DNA of 64,000 nucleotides from Trebonia sp963843745. Lineage in GTDB: Bacteria > Actinomycetota > Actinomycetes > Streptosporangiales > Streptosporangiaceae. The notes beneath the pieces are model-generated. The model was not told the DNA's origin and did no database searches. It saw only the letters and a list, made by a program, of their open reading frames with translations. Of the stretch, positions 32,683-41,374 are shown piece by piece (position 1 is the stretch's first letter; every line of letters begins with the position of its first letter). The stretch is taken from NCBI GenBank assembly GCA_963843745.1, contig CAWJLP010000001.1:100500-164499 (forward strand). The letters are read 5' to 3'. The translations under genes and the position numbers were made by a program.

Positions 32683-33132
32683 TCAGGAGGTCGCGGCCTT
32701 CACCAGCTCAGCGACCTTCTTCTCCACCACCGGGGTCCAGTCCGCCAGGGCGTACGACACCGGCCAGATGTCGCCGTCGTCGAGGTTCGCCGTCTCCTGG
32801 AAGCCCAGGGTCGAGTAGCGGTACTTGAACTTGCCTGAGTCCTGGAAGAAGACGACGACCTTGCCGTCCGCATTCGCGTAAGCGGGCATTCCGTACCAGG
32901 TCTTCGGCATCAGATCGGGGGCGGTCGCGGTCACCGTCATATGTACGCGCTCGGCTAGCGCACGATCCTCCGGTGCCATTCCCGCAATGGCGTCGAGGAC
33001 CGCCTGCAGGCCGTCGGCCTTCTTGGCACCCTTCTTCCCCTCAGCGCGCAACTCGGCGGCGCGCTTCTTCATCGCGGCACGCTCCTCGGCGCTGAAACCG
33101 TCGGACTGGGTCTGGGCATCCTTCGCGGGCAT
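32683..33132 (-). CDS. DUF1801 (YdhG/iron-chaperone-like) protein
   Basis: 149 residues. The C-terminal DUF1801 domain is clear (RVHMTVTATAPDLMPKTWYG, MPAYANADGKVVVFFQDSGKFKYRYSTLGF, read in parts), preceded by a Lys/Ala-rich helical region (AAMKKRAAELRAEGKKGAKK). DUF1801 proteins such as YdhG are small, broadly distributed and related to frataxin-like folds; biochemical function is uncertain. Confidence 0.75.
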   Translation of the reverse strand: MPAKDAQTQSDGFSAEERAAMKKRAAELRAEGKKGAKKADGLQAVLDAIAGMAPEDRALAERVHMTVTATAPDLMPKTWYGMPAYANADGKVVVFFQDSGKFKYRYSTLGFQETANLDDGDIWPVSYALADWTPVVEKKVAELVKAATS

Positions 33133-33311
33133 TGTCCGGCTTCCTTTCTTGACACTCAGGGGCTCGGTGTCATCCCCGGCCTCCCACTGAAAGGCTAGGC
33201 CCCGGCACCATCGCGGCGCTTCTCGGTTCCTGCTCGAATGCTCCTATGCCGTTGCGGCGGCGGGTTAGCCTCACAACAGCCGGTCGCTATGCCGGGGTCA
33301 GGGAGGATGAG

Positions 33312-34328
33312 ATGAGGGCTGCGGTGTTGCACGCCATCGGGGAGCCGCTGCGTGTCGAGGAGGTGCCCACTCCGCGTCCGGGGCCGGGGCAGGTGCTGGT
33401 TAAGGTCGCCGCCGCGGGAGTGTGTCACTCCGATTTGCACCAGCAGGACGGGAGTGTGCCGCCGCATCGCATCCCGCTAATCATGGGGCACGAGAACGCC
33501 GGGTGGGTCGCCGGGCTCGGGCAGGGCGCCGAGGGCCTGGCCGAGGGCGACCCGGTCGTGGTCTACGGCGGGTGGGGCTGCGGCCATTGCCGCTTCTGCC
33601 TGGGCGGCCAGGAGCAACTGTGCGACGGCGCGCGCTGGGCGGGCCTGGGACCGGACGGCGGCTACGCCGACTACCTTCTGGTCCCGGCAACCCGCCATCT
33701 GCTGCCGGCAGGCCACCTGGACCTCGTCAAGGCGGCGGGCCTGACGGATGCCGGCCTGAGTTCGTACCGGGCGGTGAAGAAGGCGCTGCCGTACCTGCCC
33801 GCGGGCACCACGGCCCTGGTCATCGGGGCCGGCGGCCTGGGCCAGTACGGCGTCCAGTACCTCAAGCTGATGACGAGTGCCACCGTGATCGCGGTGGAGA
33901 CCTCACCGGTCAGGCGGCAGCTCGCGGTGAGCCTCGGCGCCGATCACGCCATCGACGGGTCCGCCGCAAGCTCGCTGGAGCAGATCCGCGAGCTCAGCGG
34001 CGGCGAGGGCCCGGCGGCGGTGCTCGACTTCGTGGGCATCGACGCCACGATGAGACTGGGCCTGGCCGCGCTGGCCCGGCAGGGGCTGTTCGTGCTGGTC
34101 GGCCTCGCCGGCGGAAGCGTGCCGATAGGTTTCTTCAGCCAGGCATCCGAGGTCGCCTTCACCACCAGCGTCTGGGGAAGCCGGAACGACCTGGCTGAGG
34201 TGATCGCCCTGGCGCAGCAAGGCAAGCTCACCGCGGCAACCGAAACCCACCGGCTTGACGACATCAACCAGGTCCTGGACCGCCTCGAGCACGGCCTCGT
34301 CGAGGGACGCGCTGTCGTCGTACCCTGA
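33312..34328 (+). CDS. Zinc-dependent alcohol dehydrogenase (MDR superfamily)
   Basis: 338 residues. Catalytic zinc ligands lie in GVCHSDLH and GHENAG; the structural zinc site is CGHCRFCLGGQEQLC (four Cys); the NAD(P) Rossmann motif is GAGGLGQYG. This is a complete alcohol dehydrogenase that oxidises alcohols or reduces aldehydes. ATG 33312 follows GGGAGG. Neighbouring genes give no pathway, so the physiological substrate is unknown. Confidence 0.9.
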   Translation: MRAAVLHAIGEPLRVEEVPTPRPGPGQVLVKVAAAGVCHSDLHQQDGSVPPHRIPLIMGHENAGWVAGLGQGAEGLAEGDPVVVYGGWGCGHCRFCLGGQEQLCDGARWAGLGPDGGYADYLLVPATRHLLPAGHLDLVKAAGLTDAGLSSYRAVKKALPYLPAGTTALVIGAGGLGQYGVQYLKLMTSATVIAVETSPVRRQLAVSLGADHAIDGSAASSLEQIRELSGGEGPAAVLDFVGIDATMRLGLAALARQGLFVLVGLAGGSVPIGFFSQASEVAFTTSVWGSRNDLAEVIALAQQGKLTAATETHRLDDINQVLDRLEHGLVEGRAVVVP

Positions 34329-34379
34329 ACCGTCGTGGCGGGAGAACCCCGCGGTCCGGTCCCTTCTGCGCCCGGTTAG

Positions 34380-34393
34380 CCCCGATTTCGGGG
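34380..34393 (+). terminator. Hairpin after the alcohol dehydrogenase gene
   Basis: CCCCGA-TT-TCGGGG is a perfect 6-bp stem with a 2-nt loop, 52 nt after the ADH stop. No T-tract. Confidence 0.35.
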
Positions 34394-34467
34394 TCGCCCG
34401 ATCTGGTACGGGGCCAGACCAGAAAGCGATGCGAAGATGGCCGACCTCATGTGCTTCCGGCAACTGT

Positions 34468-34524
34468 CTATCGGTAGGCATCCCAGGTCTCGGCGCTGAG
34501 CGGCTTGATCGTGTATTCGCTCAC
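34468..34524 (-). pseudogene. N-terminal stub of a GNAT acetyltransferase
   Basis: A GTG start at 34524 opens 18 codons (VSEYTIKPLSAETWDAYR) that match the usual start of one GNAT N-acetyltransferase group (SEYTIKPLSAETWDAF). A TAG follows at once and the rest of the enzyme is missing. It lies 12 nt downstream of the SRPBCC gene, so a longer gene was probably deleted here. Confidence 0.45.
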
Positions 34525-34535
34525 AGCACGCCTGC

Positions 34536-34952
34536 CTACTGGTGGGATACCCGTTGCTGCAAAGCGCTAAATGAGGCGGCAGTGTCGCGGCGCATCCGGG
34601 GCGCCAGCAGCCGCAGCAGCGGGCCGGACCCGCCCTGCACTTCAGCTCTTTTCACCAGCCGGACGAACCCTGGGCCGGCCGCCTCGAGCAGGTGGCTGAA
34701 GGTGACCGTGCCCAGCGGCACCGGGCATTCGGTCACCCAGCGCCGCCCGGGATCGACCACGGTGACGGTGAAGGCCCCGCCCAGGTTGCCGCGCTGCTTG
34801 GCCCAGCCGCGTGCGCCCGGTTCGAACGGGCCGTCCAGCTGGGCGACCTCCTTGCTGACGTCCCACTCGGGCCAGCCCGCTACGTCGGTCCACACCTTCC
34901 AGACCGTGTCGAGGCCGGCCTCGAAGACCGCCTCGTATTCGAACAGGTACAT
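34536..34952 (-). CDS. SRPBCC-family (polyketide cyclase-like) protein
   Basis: 138 residues with the START/SRPBCC fold: first strand YLFEYEAVFEAGLDTVWKVW, TDVAGWPEWD, the central FTVTVVDPGRRWV and a C-terminal helix. Such proteins bind hydrophobic ligands in a deep cavity or act as cyclases or aromatases. ATG 34952 is preferred over 35027 because of the upstream GGAG and because the domain starts there. Confidence 0.72.
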   Translation of the reverse strand: MYLFEYEAVFEAGLDTVWKVWTDVAGWPEWDVSKEVAQLDGPFEPGARGWAKQRGNLGGAFTVTVVDPGRRWVTECPVPLGTVTFSHLLEAAGPGFVRLVKRAEVQGGSGPLLRLLAPRMRRDTAASFSALQQRVSHQ

Positions 34953-35085
34953 GATCGTCTCCGCAGGAGCCGGCGCACGCGGTACGGACTGTGACTGCTG
35001 GTAATAATTCCGCCGGCGGATTCGCACCGCAACCGAATGAAGCAGAGTAGCCAGATTTAAGTTGCCGGTGGCGAGAATTAGTTTC

Positions 35086-35475
35086 CTATTGAGCGGAAGC
35101 CAGGTGTTCGAGGGCGCCGGCCATGGTCCGGCGGCCGTCGGCGGCCGAGATCGTCCAGGTGACGAACTTCGTCGGTCCCATCAGCGGCTTGAGCGAGGAC
35201 ATGATCTGGAGGTGCGGAGGGGTGCGCATAAACGCGCGGAGCGCGTTCCCGTTCTGCCAGACCGACAGGGTCCAGTAGTCACGGGCCAGCACGTGGGCCC
35301 GCAGCGTGTAGCCCATCAGGCCGTCCGCGGTGGCCAGCTGCTTGCGCACAGCCAGGACCGCCCGGAAGAATCGGGCCGTGCCGGTGATCCGGTTAAGCGG
35401 CAGATGCGAGGCCATGACCAGGTACTCCGTGCCTGGTCGCATCCCCGCGCGTTGTGTCCACGGCAGGTCGGGCAC
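35086..35475 (-). CDS. DUF3291-like (ABM-superfamily) protein
   Basis: 129 residues of the DUF3291 type, a dimeric alpha/beta-barrel relative of antibiotic-biosynthesis monooxygenases (LVMASHLPLNR, FFRAVLAVRKQL, LMGYTLRAHVLARDYWTLSVW, PLMGPTKFVTW). The WTLSVW strand and the Phe/Trp-lined core are typical. Function unknown. It sits next to the SRPBCC gene but is not tightly linked to it. Confidence 0.7.
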   Translation of the reverse strand: MPDLPWTQRAGMRPGTEYLVMASHLPLNRITGTARFFRAVLAVRKQLATADGLMGYTLRAHVLARDYWTLSVWQNGNALRAFMRTPPHLQIMSSLKPLMGPTKFVTWTISAADGRRTMAGALEHLASAQ

Positions 35476-35556
35476 GACTCTGAGCCTAGCCCAGCCCGGC
35501 GGCGATCGAACAGGCTGAGCCGGGCGGGGCGACGTGCCAGGTTTGACACGTTCTAA

Positions 35557-35599
35557 TACCGCTTCTCAGACTGTCTGTCAGTCCAGTCGAGAAGCGGTA
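35557..35599 (+). promoter_or_regulatory. Inverted repeat covering the LacI ribosome site
   Basis: TACCGCTTCTC (35557-35567) and GAGAAGCGGTA (35589-35599) are perfect 11-bp arms with a 21-nt loop. The right arm contains the likely ribosome-binding purines, and the GTG start is at 35603. It could be a repressor operator or an mRNA hairpin that hides the start. The downstream gene is broken. Confidence 0.45.
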
Positions 35600-35602
35600 A
35601 GC

Positions 35603-36063
35603 GTGCCTGTCAGCATCAGGGAGGTCGCCGCGCACGCCGGCGTCTCCGGCGCCACGGTCTCCAACGTGCTCAACCGGCCCGAAATCATGGCTCAGCGGAC
35701 CCGCGACCGGGTGAACGCGTCGATCAGGCAGCTTGGGTTCGTCAGGAACGAGTCCGCGCGCCAGCTGCGCGCCGGGCACAGCCGGACGATCGGGCTTGTC
35801 GTGCTCGACGTGGCCAACCCGTTCTTGCACGCGGGGTGGAGGACGAGGCCAGCAAGGCCGGGCTGGCGGTCATCTTGTGCAACAGCGACGACCAGGAGCG
35901 CAAGGAGAAGCGTTACCTCGAGCTGCTCGAAGCGCACCAGATCGGCAGCACCGCCGCCCGGCTGCTCCTCGACGAGGCCGACGGCGACGGCGGCCACCAG
36001 CACCGCCAGGTCATCTTCGAGCCGGAGCTCGTCGTGCGCCAGTCCACCCATCCCGCATCGTGA
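35603..36063 (+). pseudogene. LacI-family regulator, frameshifted and internally deleted
   Basis: From GTG 35603 a normal LacI N-terminus runs (VSIREVAAHAGVSGATVSNV, LNRPEIMAQRTRDRVNASIR, TIGLVVLDVANPFLH). The frame then breaks near 35835, and the family sequence resumes in another frame (VEDEASKAGLAVILCNSDD, LELLEAHQ). It jumps at once to the C-terminal end (IGSTAARLLLDEADG, HRQVIFEPELVVRQST), so most of the effector domain (roughly 200 residues) is deleted. A copy of the 71-bp hairpin repeat begins 12 nt after the stop. Confidence 0.8.
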
Positions 36064-36074
36064 GACGCGACAGC

Positions 36075-36145
36075 GACATAGGAGCAGAACGTTACGCTGT
36101 TCTTGCTGTTATCACCGCTTTCGCGTAGTTTCCTGCTCCTAAGTC
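36075..36145. repeat. 71-bp nested hairpin repeat, copy 2
   Basis: Same length and same arm design as copy 1 at 26444-26514 (outer arms GACATAGGAGCAG and CTGCTCCTAAGTC with one mismatch; inner arm GTTACGC against GCGTAG with one wobble). It lies 12 nt downstream of the decayed LacI gene. Copies 1 and 2 lie 9.6 kb apart beside unrelated genes, which suggests a dispersed mobile-like hairpin repeat. Confidence 0.8.
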
Positions 36146-36196
36146 GCGGCGCGCTTGCCCGGGGACGCACTCGTTCACCGGACCGGTGCCGCGGTC

Positions 36197-36853
36197 CTAG
36201 GCCCTGCCGCTGGCGGACGCGTCGCTGCCGACGCCCAGCCGGCGGCGCGCGACCCGGCGGGCCATGTCCAGCACGGCGGTGTTGCCGTGCAGGACGAAGT
36301 TGGCGTCGGCGGCCAGGATGATCCCGTTCAGCTCGAAGGAGAGCCCGTCGGGATCCTCGCCGGGCGGAAGTTCATGCTGCTCGATGGCCGTGGCCGCGAA
36401 GCCGCGGAGCAGGTCCACGAACGCGGCCTGGAAGGCGGCGACCGCCTCCTTCACCGGGCCGGGACGGGTTCCCATCTCCAGCGCCGCGCCGGCGAAGAAG
36501 CACCCGCCGGGAAAGGTACGGCGCTGCAGGTGCTCGAAGAACGCCTCACAGACCGCCAGCAGCTGGCCCAGGCCGGCCGGGGCGGCGAGCGCGGGCTCAA
36601 CCACTTCGGCGGCGAAGATCCGCCCCGCCTCCGCCACCGTGGCGAGCTGCAGCTCCTGCTTGGAGCCGAAGTGCGCGTACAGGCCGCTCTTGCTCATGCC
36701 GAGCGCCGCGGCCAGGTTGCCGATGGACAGCCCCTCCAGGCCGTCCACCGTGGCCAGCGAGGCGGCCTCGCGCAAGATCGCGCTGCGGGTGCGTTCCCCG
36801 TCGGCGCGTTTGCGCCGCGGAGAACCGGTCGTGCGGTCGGCGATATCGGTCAT
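36197..36853 (-). CDS. TetR-family regulator
   Basis: 218 residues. TetR N-terminal domain RTRSAILREAASLATVDGL, LSIGNLAAALGMSKSGLYAH, FGSKQELQLAT, followed by a helical ligand domain (a TetR_C-like end with FFEHLQRRTFPGGCFF, where a Cys and Phe cluster might line a pocket). ATG 36853 is adopted; the frame extends to 36886 over an operator. It is divergent from a DsrE-like gene, with two similar dyads in between, so it probably represses both. Confidence 0.85.
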   Translation of the reverse strand: MTDIADRTTGSPRRKRADGERTRSAILREAASLATVDGLEGLSIGNLAAALGMSKSGLYAHFGSKQELQLATVAEAGRIFAAEVVEPALAAPAGLGQLLAVCEAFFEHLQRRTFPGGCFFAGAALEMGTRPGPVKEAVAAFQAAFVDLLRGFAATAIEQHELPPGEDPDGLSFELNGIILAADANFVLHGNTAVLDMARRVARRRLGVGSDASASGRA

Positions 36854-36865
36854 GGCGTTGACAAC

Positions 36866-36915
36866 ATAGCACGACCGATCGTACATTCCTTGATAGCACG
36901 AACGATCGTGCTATC
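36866..36915. promoter_or_regulatory. Twin TetR operators in the divergent spacer
   Basis: ATAGCACGACCGATCGTAC at 36866 and ATAGCACGAACGATCGTGC at 36893 are near-identical dyads 27 bp apart. The second, with arms GATAGCACGA (36892-36901) and TCGTGCTATC (36906-36915), is perfect over 10 bp. They fill the 95-bp gap between the TetR and DsrE starts. Confidence 0.7.
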
Positions 36916-36948
36916 TAATCCCCAGACGAGACAGAGGAGGGGCATCTC

Positions 36949-37314
36949 ATGTCTGGCAAGGCAGTGATCAGTCTCAGCACCGGCCTGGAAGACCCGGAGA
37001 AGGTGGCCGTGGCGTTCCTGGTGGCCGTCGGCGCCGCCGAATCCGGGCGGCCGACCCTGATGTTCCAGACGAAGGAAGCGGTCCGGCTCGCGCTGGACGG
37101 AGTGGCGACGGGCGTCGCCTGCGATGGCTGCCCGCCGCTTCCCGACCTGCTCGCGAGGTACGACAAAGCCGGAGGGCGGTACATGGTCTGCCCCATCTGC
37201 TTCAACGCCAAGCAGCTCGACAAGGGCAGCCTGCTGGCCAACGCCGAGCTCGCGGGCACCGTCCAGTTGTGGGAGTGGATCGGCGACCAAGGGGCGACCA
37301 CCTTCAGCTACTGA
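36949..37314 (+). CDS. DsrE-family protein
   Basis: 121 residues of the DsrE/TusD/YchN fold (AVISLSTGLEDPEKVAVAFL, RPTLMFQTKEAV, VACDGCPPL, MVCPICFNAKQL). Such proteins carry sulfur as a Cys persulfide or act in redox sensing. Candidate Cys residues are in ACDGC and VCPIC. ATG 36949 follows GAGGAGGGG. It is controlled, by position, by the divergent TetR protein and the twin operators, so it is probably induced by a specific ligand. Confidence 0.78.
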   Translation: MSGKAVISLSTGLEDPEKVAVAFLVAVGAAESGRPTLMFQTKEAVRLALDGVATGVACDGCPPLPDLLARYDKAGGRYMVCPICFNAKQLDKGSLLANAELAGTVQLWEWIGDQGATTFSY

Positions 37315-38645
37315 GGCGTGCCTTCGGTGAGCCAGGCGGCGATGCCGGCGACGACCGCCGGGTCCACGTGCTGCGCGGGCTCGTACTCGGCCGGCGAGGA
37401 GGGGCCTTCGCCCGGAAAGAACAGGTGGTTGTCCGCCGGGTAGACCTGGATCGTGACGTCCGGCCTGCCGTCCAGGGCGGCCTGCCAGCGGGACAGGTCG
37501 TCGGCCACGGTTGCCTGGTAGTCGCGGCCGCCCTGGACAATGAGCAGCGGCTTGCCCAGTGCGGCCGCGGCCGCGGGCGGGTCGTAGCCGCGCAGGTCCA
37601 GCCAGTAGGCGGCGGGAACCCCGAACGGCAGGTCGCTGCTCGGGGTCGACTCGGACAGGGCCGGGTCGTCGACCGCTGCCGCTTGCCTGGCGACCGCGTC
37701 GAGGTCGGCGGGCGGCGCGGCGCCGTGCGCGGCCGCCAGCGACGCCAGGTAGCGGAACTGCCGCACCATGGCGTGGTGCAGCGGCTGGGCGCCGCCCGCG
37801 AGGATGACCAGGCCGGCCACCGGCGCCCGCGCCGCCACCCGCGGCGCCGCGGTACCGCCCTCGCTGTGACCGGCCACGAAGACCCGCGCCGGATCCACGG
37901 CCGGGTGGCCGCGCAGCAGCCCGATCGCGGCGACGGCCTGCGGCACGTACTCCTCGGTCAGCGTGAAGTGCGGGTTTCCCGCCACCAGGTCCGGGTGGGC
38001 ACGAGTCACCTTGTCGAACCGCAGCACGGCGACACCGGCGGTCGCGAGTCCCCAGGCGAGGTCCTTGAGCGGCTTGTTCCGGCCGATGGTCTCGTCCTGG
38101 TCATTCGGCCCTGAGCCGGCCAGCAAGACCACGCCGGGGACCGGCACCTGGCCGGCGCGGCGCGGGACGCTCAGCGTTCCGGGCACGGCCAGCGGCCCGT
38201 CGCCGACCGTGACGTCGTGCTCGGTGAACGCGTCTGGGTCCGCGTACGGCGGCGGCTCCCAGGGGGCGGCCGGCGCGGCGGCGCTAGCCGGCAGCAGCTG
38301 GATGCCGGTGATCCAGGGTCCCTGGTCTCCGCCTTCCTCGCCGGCCTCGCCTTCCTCGCCGGCCTCGCCTTCCTCGCCGGCCAAGCCGACGGCCAGGGTC
38401 GCGGTCGCGCGCTCGAATGTCACCGGGACCTTCACTACCACGGTGCCCGGGCCGGCGGCCTCCGTGAGCGGAGCGCCCAGCGCGGACACCTGGCCGTTTC
38501 TCGCCACCTCCGCGTCCCAGGCCGCCTGCAGTGCCTCCGGTGGCGCCAGCGCCCGGAGCTGGGGCAGGAACCTGTCGCTGATGCCGGTGAAGTCTCCGCG
38601 CCTGGCCATCTCGATGACGGCCAGCGCCGTGTCGGCGAGTGTCAT
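37308..38645 (-). CDS. DUF3887-alpha/beta hydrolase fusion
   Basis: 445 residues. The N-terminal DUF3887 domain (about residues 1-95: ADTALAVIEMARRGDFTGIS, LPQLRALAPPEALQAAW, KVPVTFERATATLAV) is joined by an acidic GEEGEA tandem repeat (encoded by an 18-bp repeat near 38330) to a serine hydrolase: LLAGSGPNDQDE, nucleophile elbow GHSEGG, acid in QGGRDYQ, His in ADNHLFF. This is the usual layout of secreted-like or cytosolic esterases of unknown substrate. The start ATG 38645 overlaps the permease stop by 4 nt, so it ends the ABC-2 operon. Confidence 0.8.
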   Translation of the reverse strand: MTLADTALAVIEMARRGDFTGISDRFLPQLRALAPPEALQAAWDAEVARNGQVSALGAPLTEAAGPGTVVVKVPVTFERATATLAVGLAGEEGEAGEEGEAGEEGGDQGPWITGIQLLPASAAAPAAPWEPPPYADPDAFTEHDVTVGDGPLAVPGTLSVPRRAGQVPVPGVVLLAGSGPNDQDETIGRNKPLKDLAWGLATAGVAVLRFDKVTRAHPDLVAGNPHFTLTEEYVPQAVAAIGLLRGHPAVDPARVFVAGHSEGGTAAPRVAARAPVAGLVILAGGAQPLHHAMVRQFRYLASLAAAHGAAPPADLDAVARQAAAVDDPALSESTPSSDLPFGVPAAYWLDLRGYDPPAAAAALGKPLLIVQGGRDYQATVADDLSRWQAALDGRPDVTIQVYPADNHLFFPGEGPSSPAEYEPAQHVDPAVVAGIAAWLTEGTPQ

Positions 38646-39480
38646 ACGTCTCTCCTTGTGAGCACGACCGCGGCGGCGAGCAGGGCGGCCGCCGGCCAGG
38701 CGATCAGGACGAGCAGCGACAGCCACGGGGAGAGCAGCCCGGCGGGCGGGTGCGTGGTCACCTCCGCATAGGCGGCGAACGGCAGGGTGAGCCTGCCCAG
38801 CCGGAGGTTCCACGGCGCGGGCAGCGCCAGGCACAGCACCGCCAGCAGGATGACGACGGTCATCGCCGCCGCGATGGCGCCCGCGGTGTGCCGGATCACC
38901 GCGCCGGCGCCGACGCCGACCAGCGCGCAGGCGGCCAGCACGAAGCCGGCGGCCAGCACGGCCCGCAGCGCGCCCGGGTGCGCCAGCGACAGGCCGCCAT
39001 GCCGGCCGGACAAGATCGCCTGAGTCAGGAAAAAGCACGCGAAGGCCAGTATCTCGCCGACGACGAGCGCGGCGGCGCCGGTGACCGCCGCCTTGGCGGC
39101 GAGCACGGCCTGGCGCCGCGGCACGGCGGTGAACGTGGTGCGGATCAGCCCGCTGCCGTATTCGGAGGTGAACACCAGCACGCTCAGCACGGTGACAGGC
39201 AGCACCAGGTACTCGGCGTAGGCGAGGAAACTGGTGGCGAGCCGGTCCATCACGGCGGCATGGTTCCCGCCGGCCGGCGAGGCCGCGAAGGCCTGGGCTA
39301 CCACCGCGGTCAGCACCAGCGTCACGAGGGCAGCGACGGCCAGCGTCCAGCGGTTCGAGCGAAGCGACCTGAGCTTGGTCCACTCGCTGGCGAGCACGTC
39401 GCGGGCGCGGACGAGCCGTGACGGGACGGGTTGCGCTGAGGCGGCCGGGGCGGGCCCCGGGGCCTGGAGCTGCGCGGCGC

Positions 39481-39484
<4 letters not shown>
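38642..39484 (-). CDS. ABC-2 type transporter permease
   Basis: 280 residues, about six membrane helices (WTLAVAALVTLVLTAVVAQAF, EYLVLPVTVLSVLVF, GAAALVVGEILAFACFFL, AVLAAGFVLAACALVGVGAG, AAMTVVILLAVLCLALP and one near the end). The conserved GLIRTTFTAVPRR motif of exporter permeases is present. It overlaps the ATPase upstream and the hydrolase downstream by 4 nt each, so it is translationally coupled in a three-gene operon. Confidence 0.88.
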
Positions 39485-40734
<1,250 letters not shown>

Positions 40735-40784
40735 TCGGCATCACCATCCCGGCAAGGAGCGCCCATTCGTGGCCAGTCTAATGC

Positions 40785-40817
40785 TCTCAGAACTGAGAAT
40801 GTAAACAATTTTGAGAA
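40785..40817. promoter_or_regulatory. Operator between ABC-2 operon and ArsR-type gene
   Basis: TCTCAG-AA-CTGAGA (40785-40798) is a perfect 14-bp palindrome. TGAGAA recurs at 40812-40817, giving a direct repeat of one half 18 nt from the first. It lies in the divergent spacer and is the likely ArsR-type site. Confidence 0.55.
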
Positions 40818-41374
40818 CATTGATTAAACTGGCTCTGTGGCCTCCGCCGACCTGCTTGCTGCACCCGGTACGGCTCCGCATCGTCAAGGCGTTCCTCGGC
40901 GACCGTGCGCTGACCACGAGCCAGCTCGCCGCCGAGCTCGACGACGTGCCCGCCGGCAGCCTCTACCGGCATATCGCCCGGCTCACCAAGGCCGGCGTGC
41001 TGCAGGTGGTCGCCGAGCGGCGGGTCCGCGGCGCGGTGGAGCGCACCTACACCCTGCGCTTGTTCGCCGCCCAGATCCAGCCCGGTGAGGCCAGGGCCAT
41101 GACGCTCGACGAGCACGCGCAGGCCTTCACCGCCTACATCGCCGGCCTGCTCGCCGATTTCGAACGGTACATCGCCAGTGCCCCCGCCGACCCGGTCGGC
41201 GATGGCGCCAGCTACCGGGTCGCGGGCATGTGGCTCACCGACGAGGAGTTCGCCAGCCTGGTGCGCGACGTGGTTGAGGTCTTCCAGCCGCGGCTGGCCA
41301 ATGCCCCGGGCAAAGGGCGCCGCCGCCGCCTGCTCTACACGGTGACGCTGCCCGATCCGCGGGTAACCGGCTGA
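40811..41374 (+). CDS. ArsR-type winged-helix regulator (5' end disrupted)
   Basis: About 175-187 residues: HPVRLRIVKAFLGDRALTTS, QLAAELDDVPAGSLYRHIA, RLTKAGVLQVVAERRVRGA, VERTYTLRL, then a helical C-terminal domain. Relatives begin with SADLLLHPVRLRIV. Here GTG 40837 starts that phrase (VASADLL) but one extra base near 40855-40858 shifts it out of frame from LLHPVRL. The listed start is therefore a TTG (40811) that merely keeps the later frame open. It could be a sequencing error or a real frameshift. Confidence 0.65.
   Translation: MRTLIKLALWPPPTCLLHPVRLRIVKAFLGDRALTTSQLAAELDDVPAGSLYRHIARLTKAGVLQVVAERRVRGAVERTYTLRLFAAQIQPGEARAMTLDEHAQAFTAYIAGLLADFERYIASAPADPVGDGASYRVAGMWLTDEEFASLVRDVVEVFQPRLANAPGKGRRRRLLYTVTLPDPRVTG

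Noticed and set aside
38646..39383. Long extension of the DUF3887 hydrolase across the permease gene
   Set aside because: The permease is a clear membrane protein in another frame with 4-nt coupling; the extension has shadow composition.
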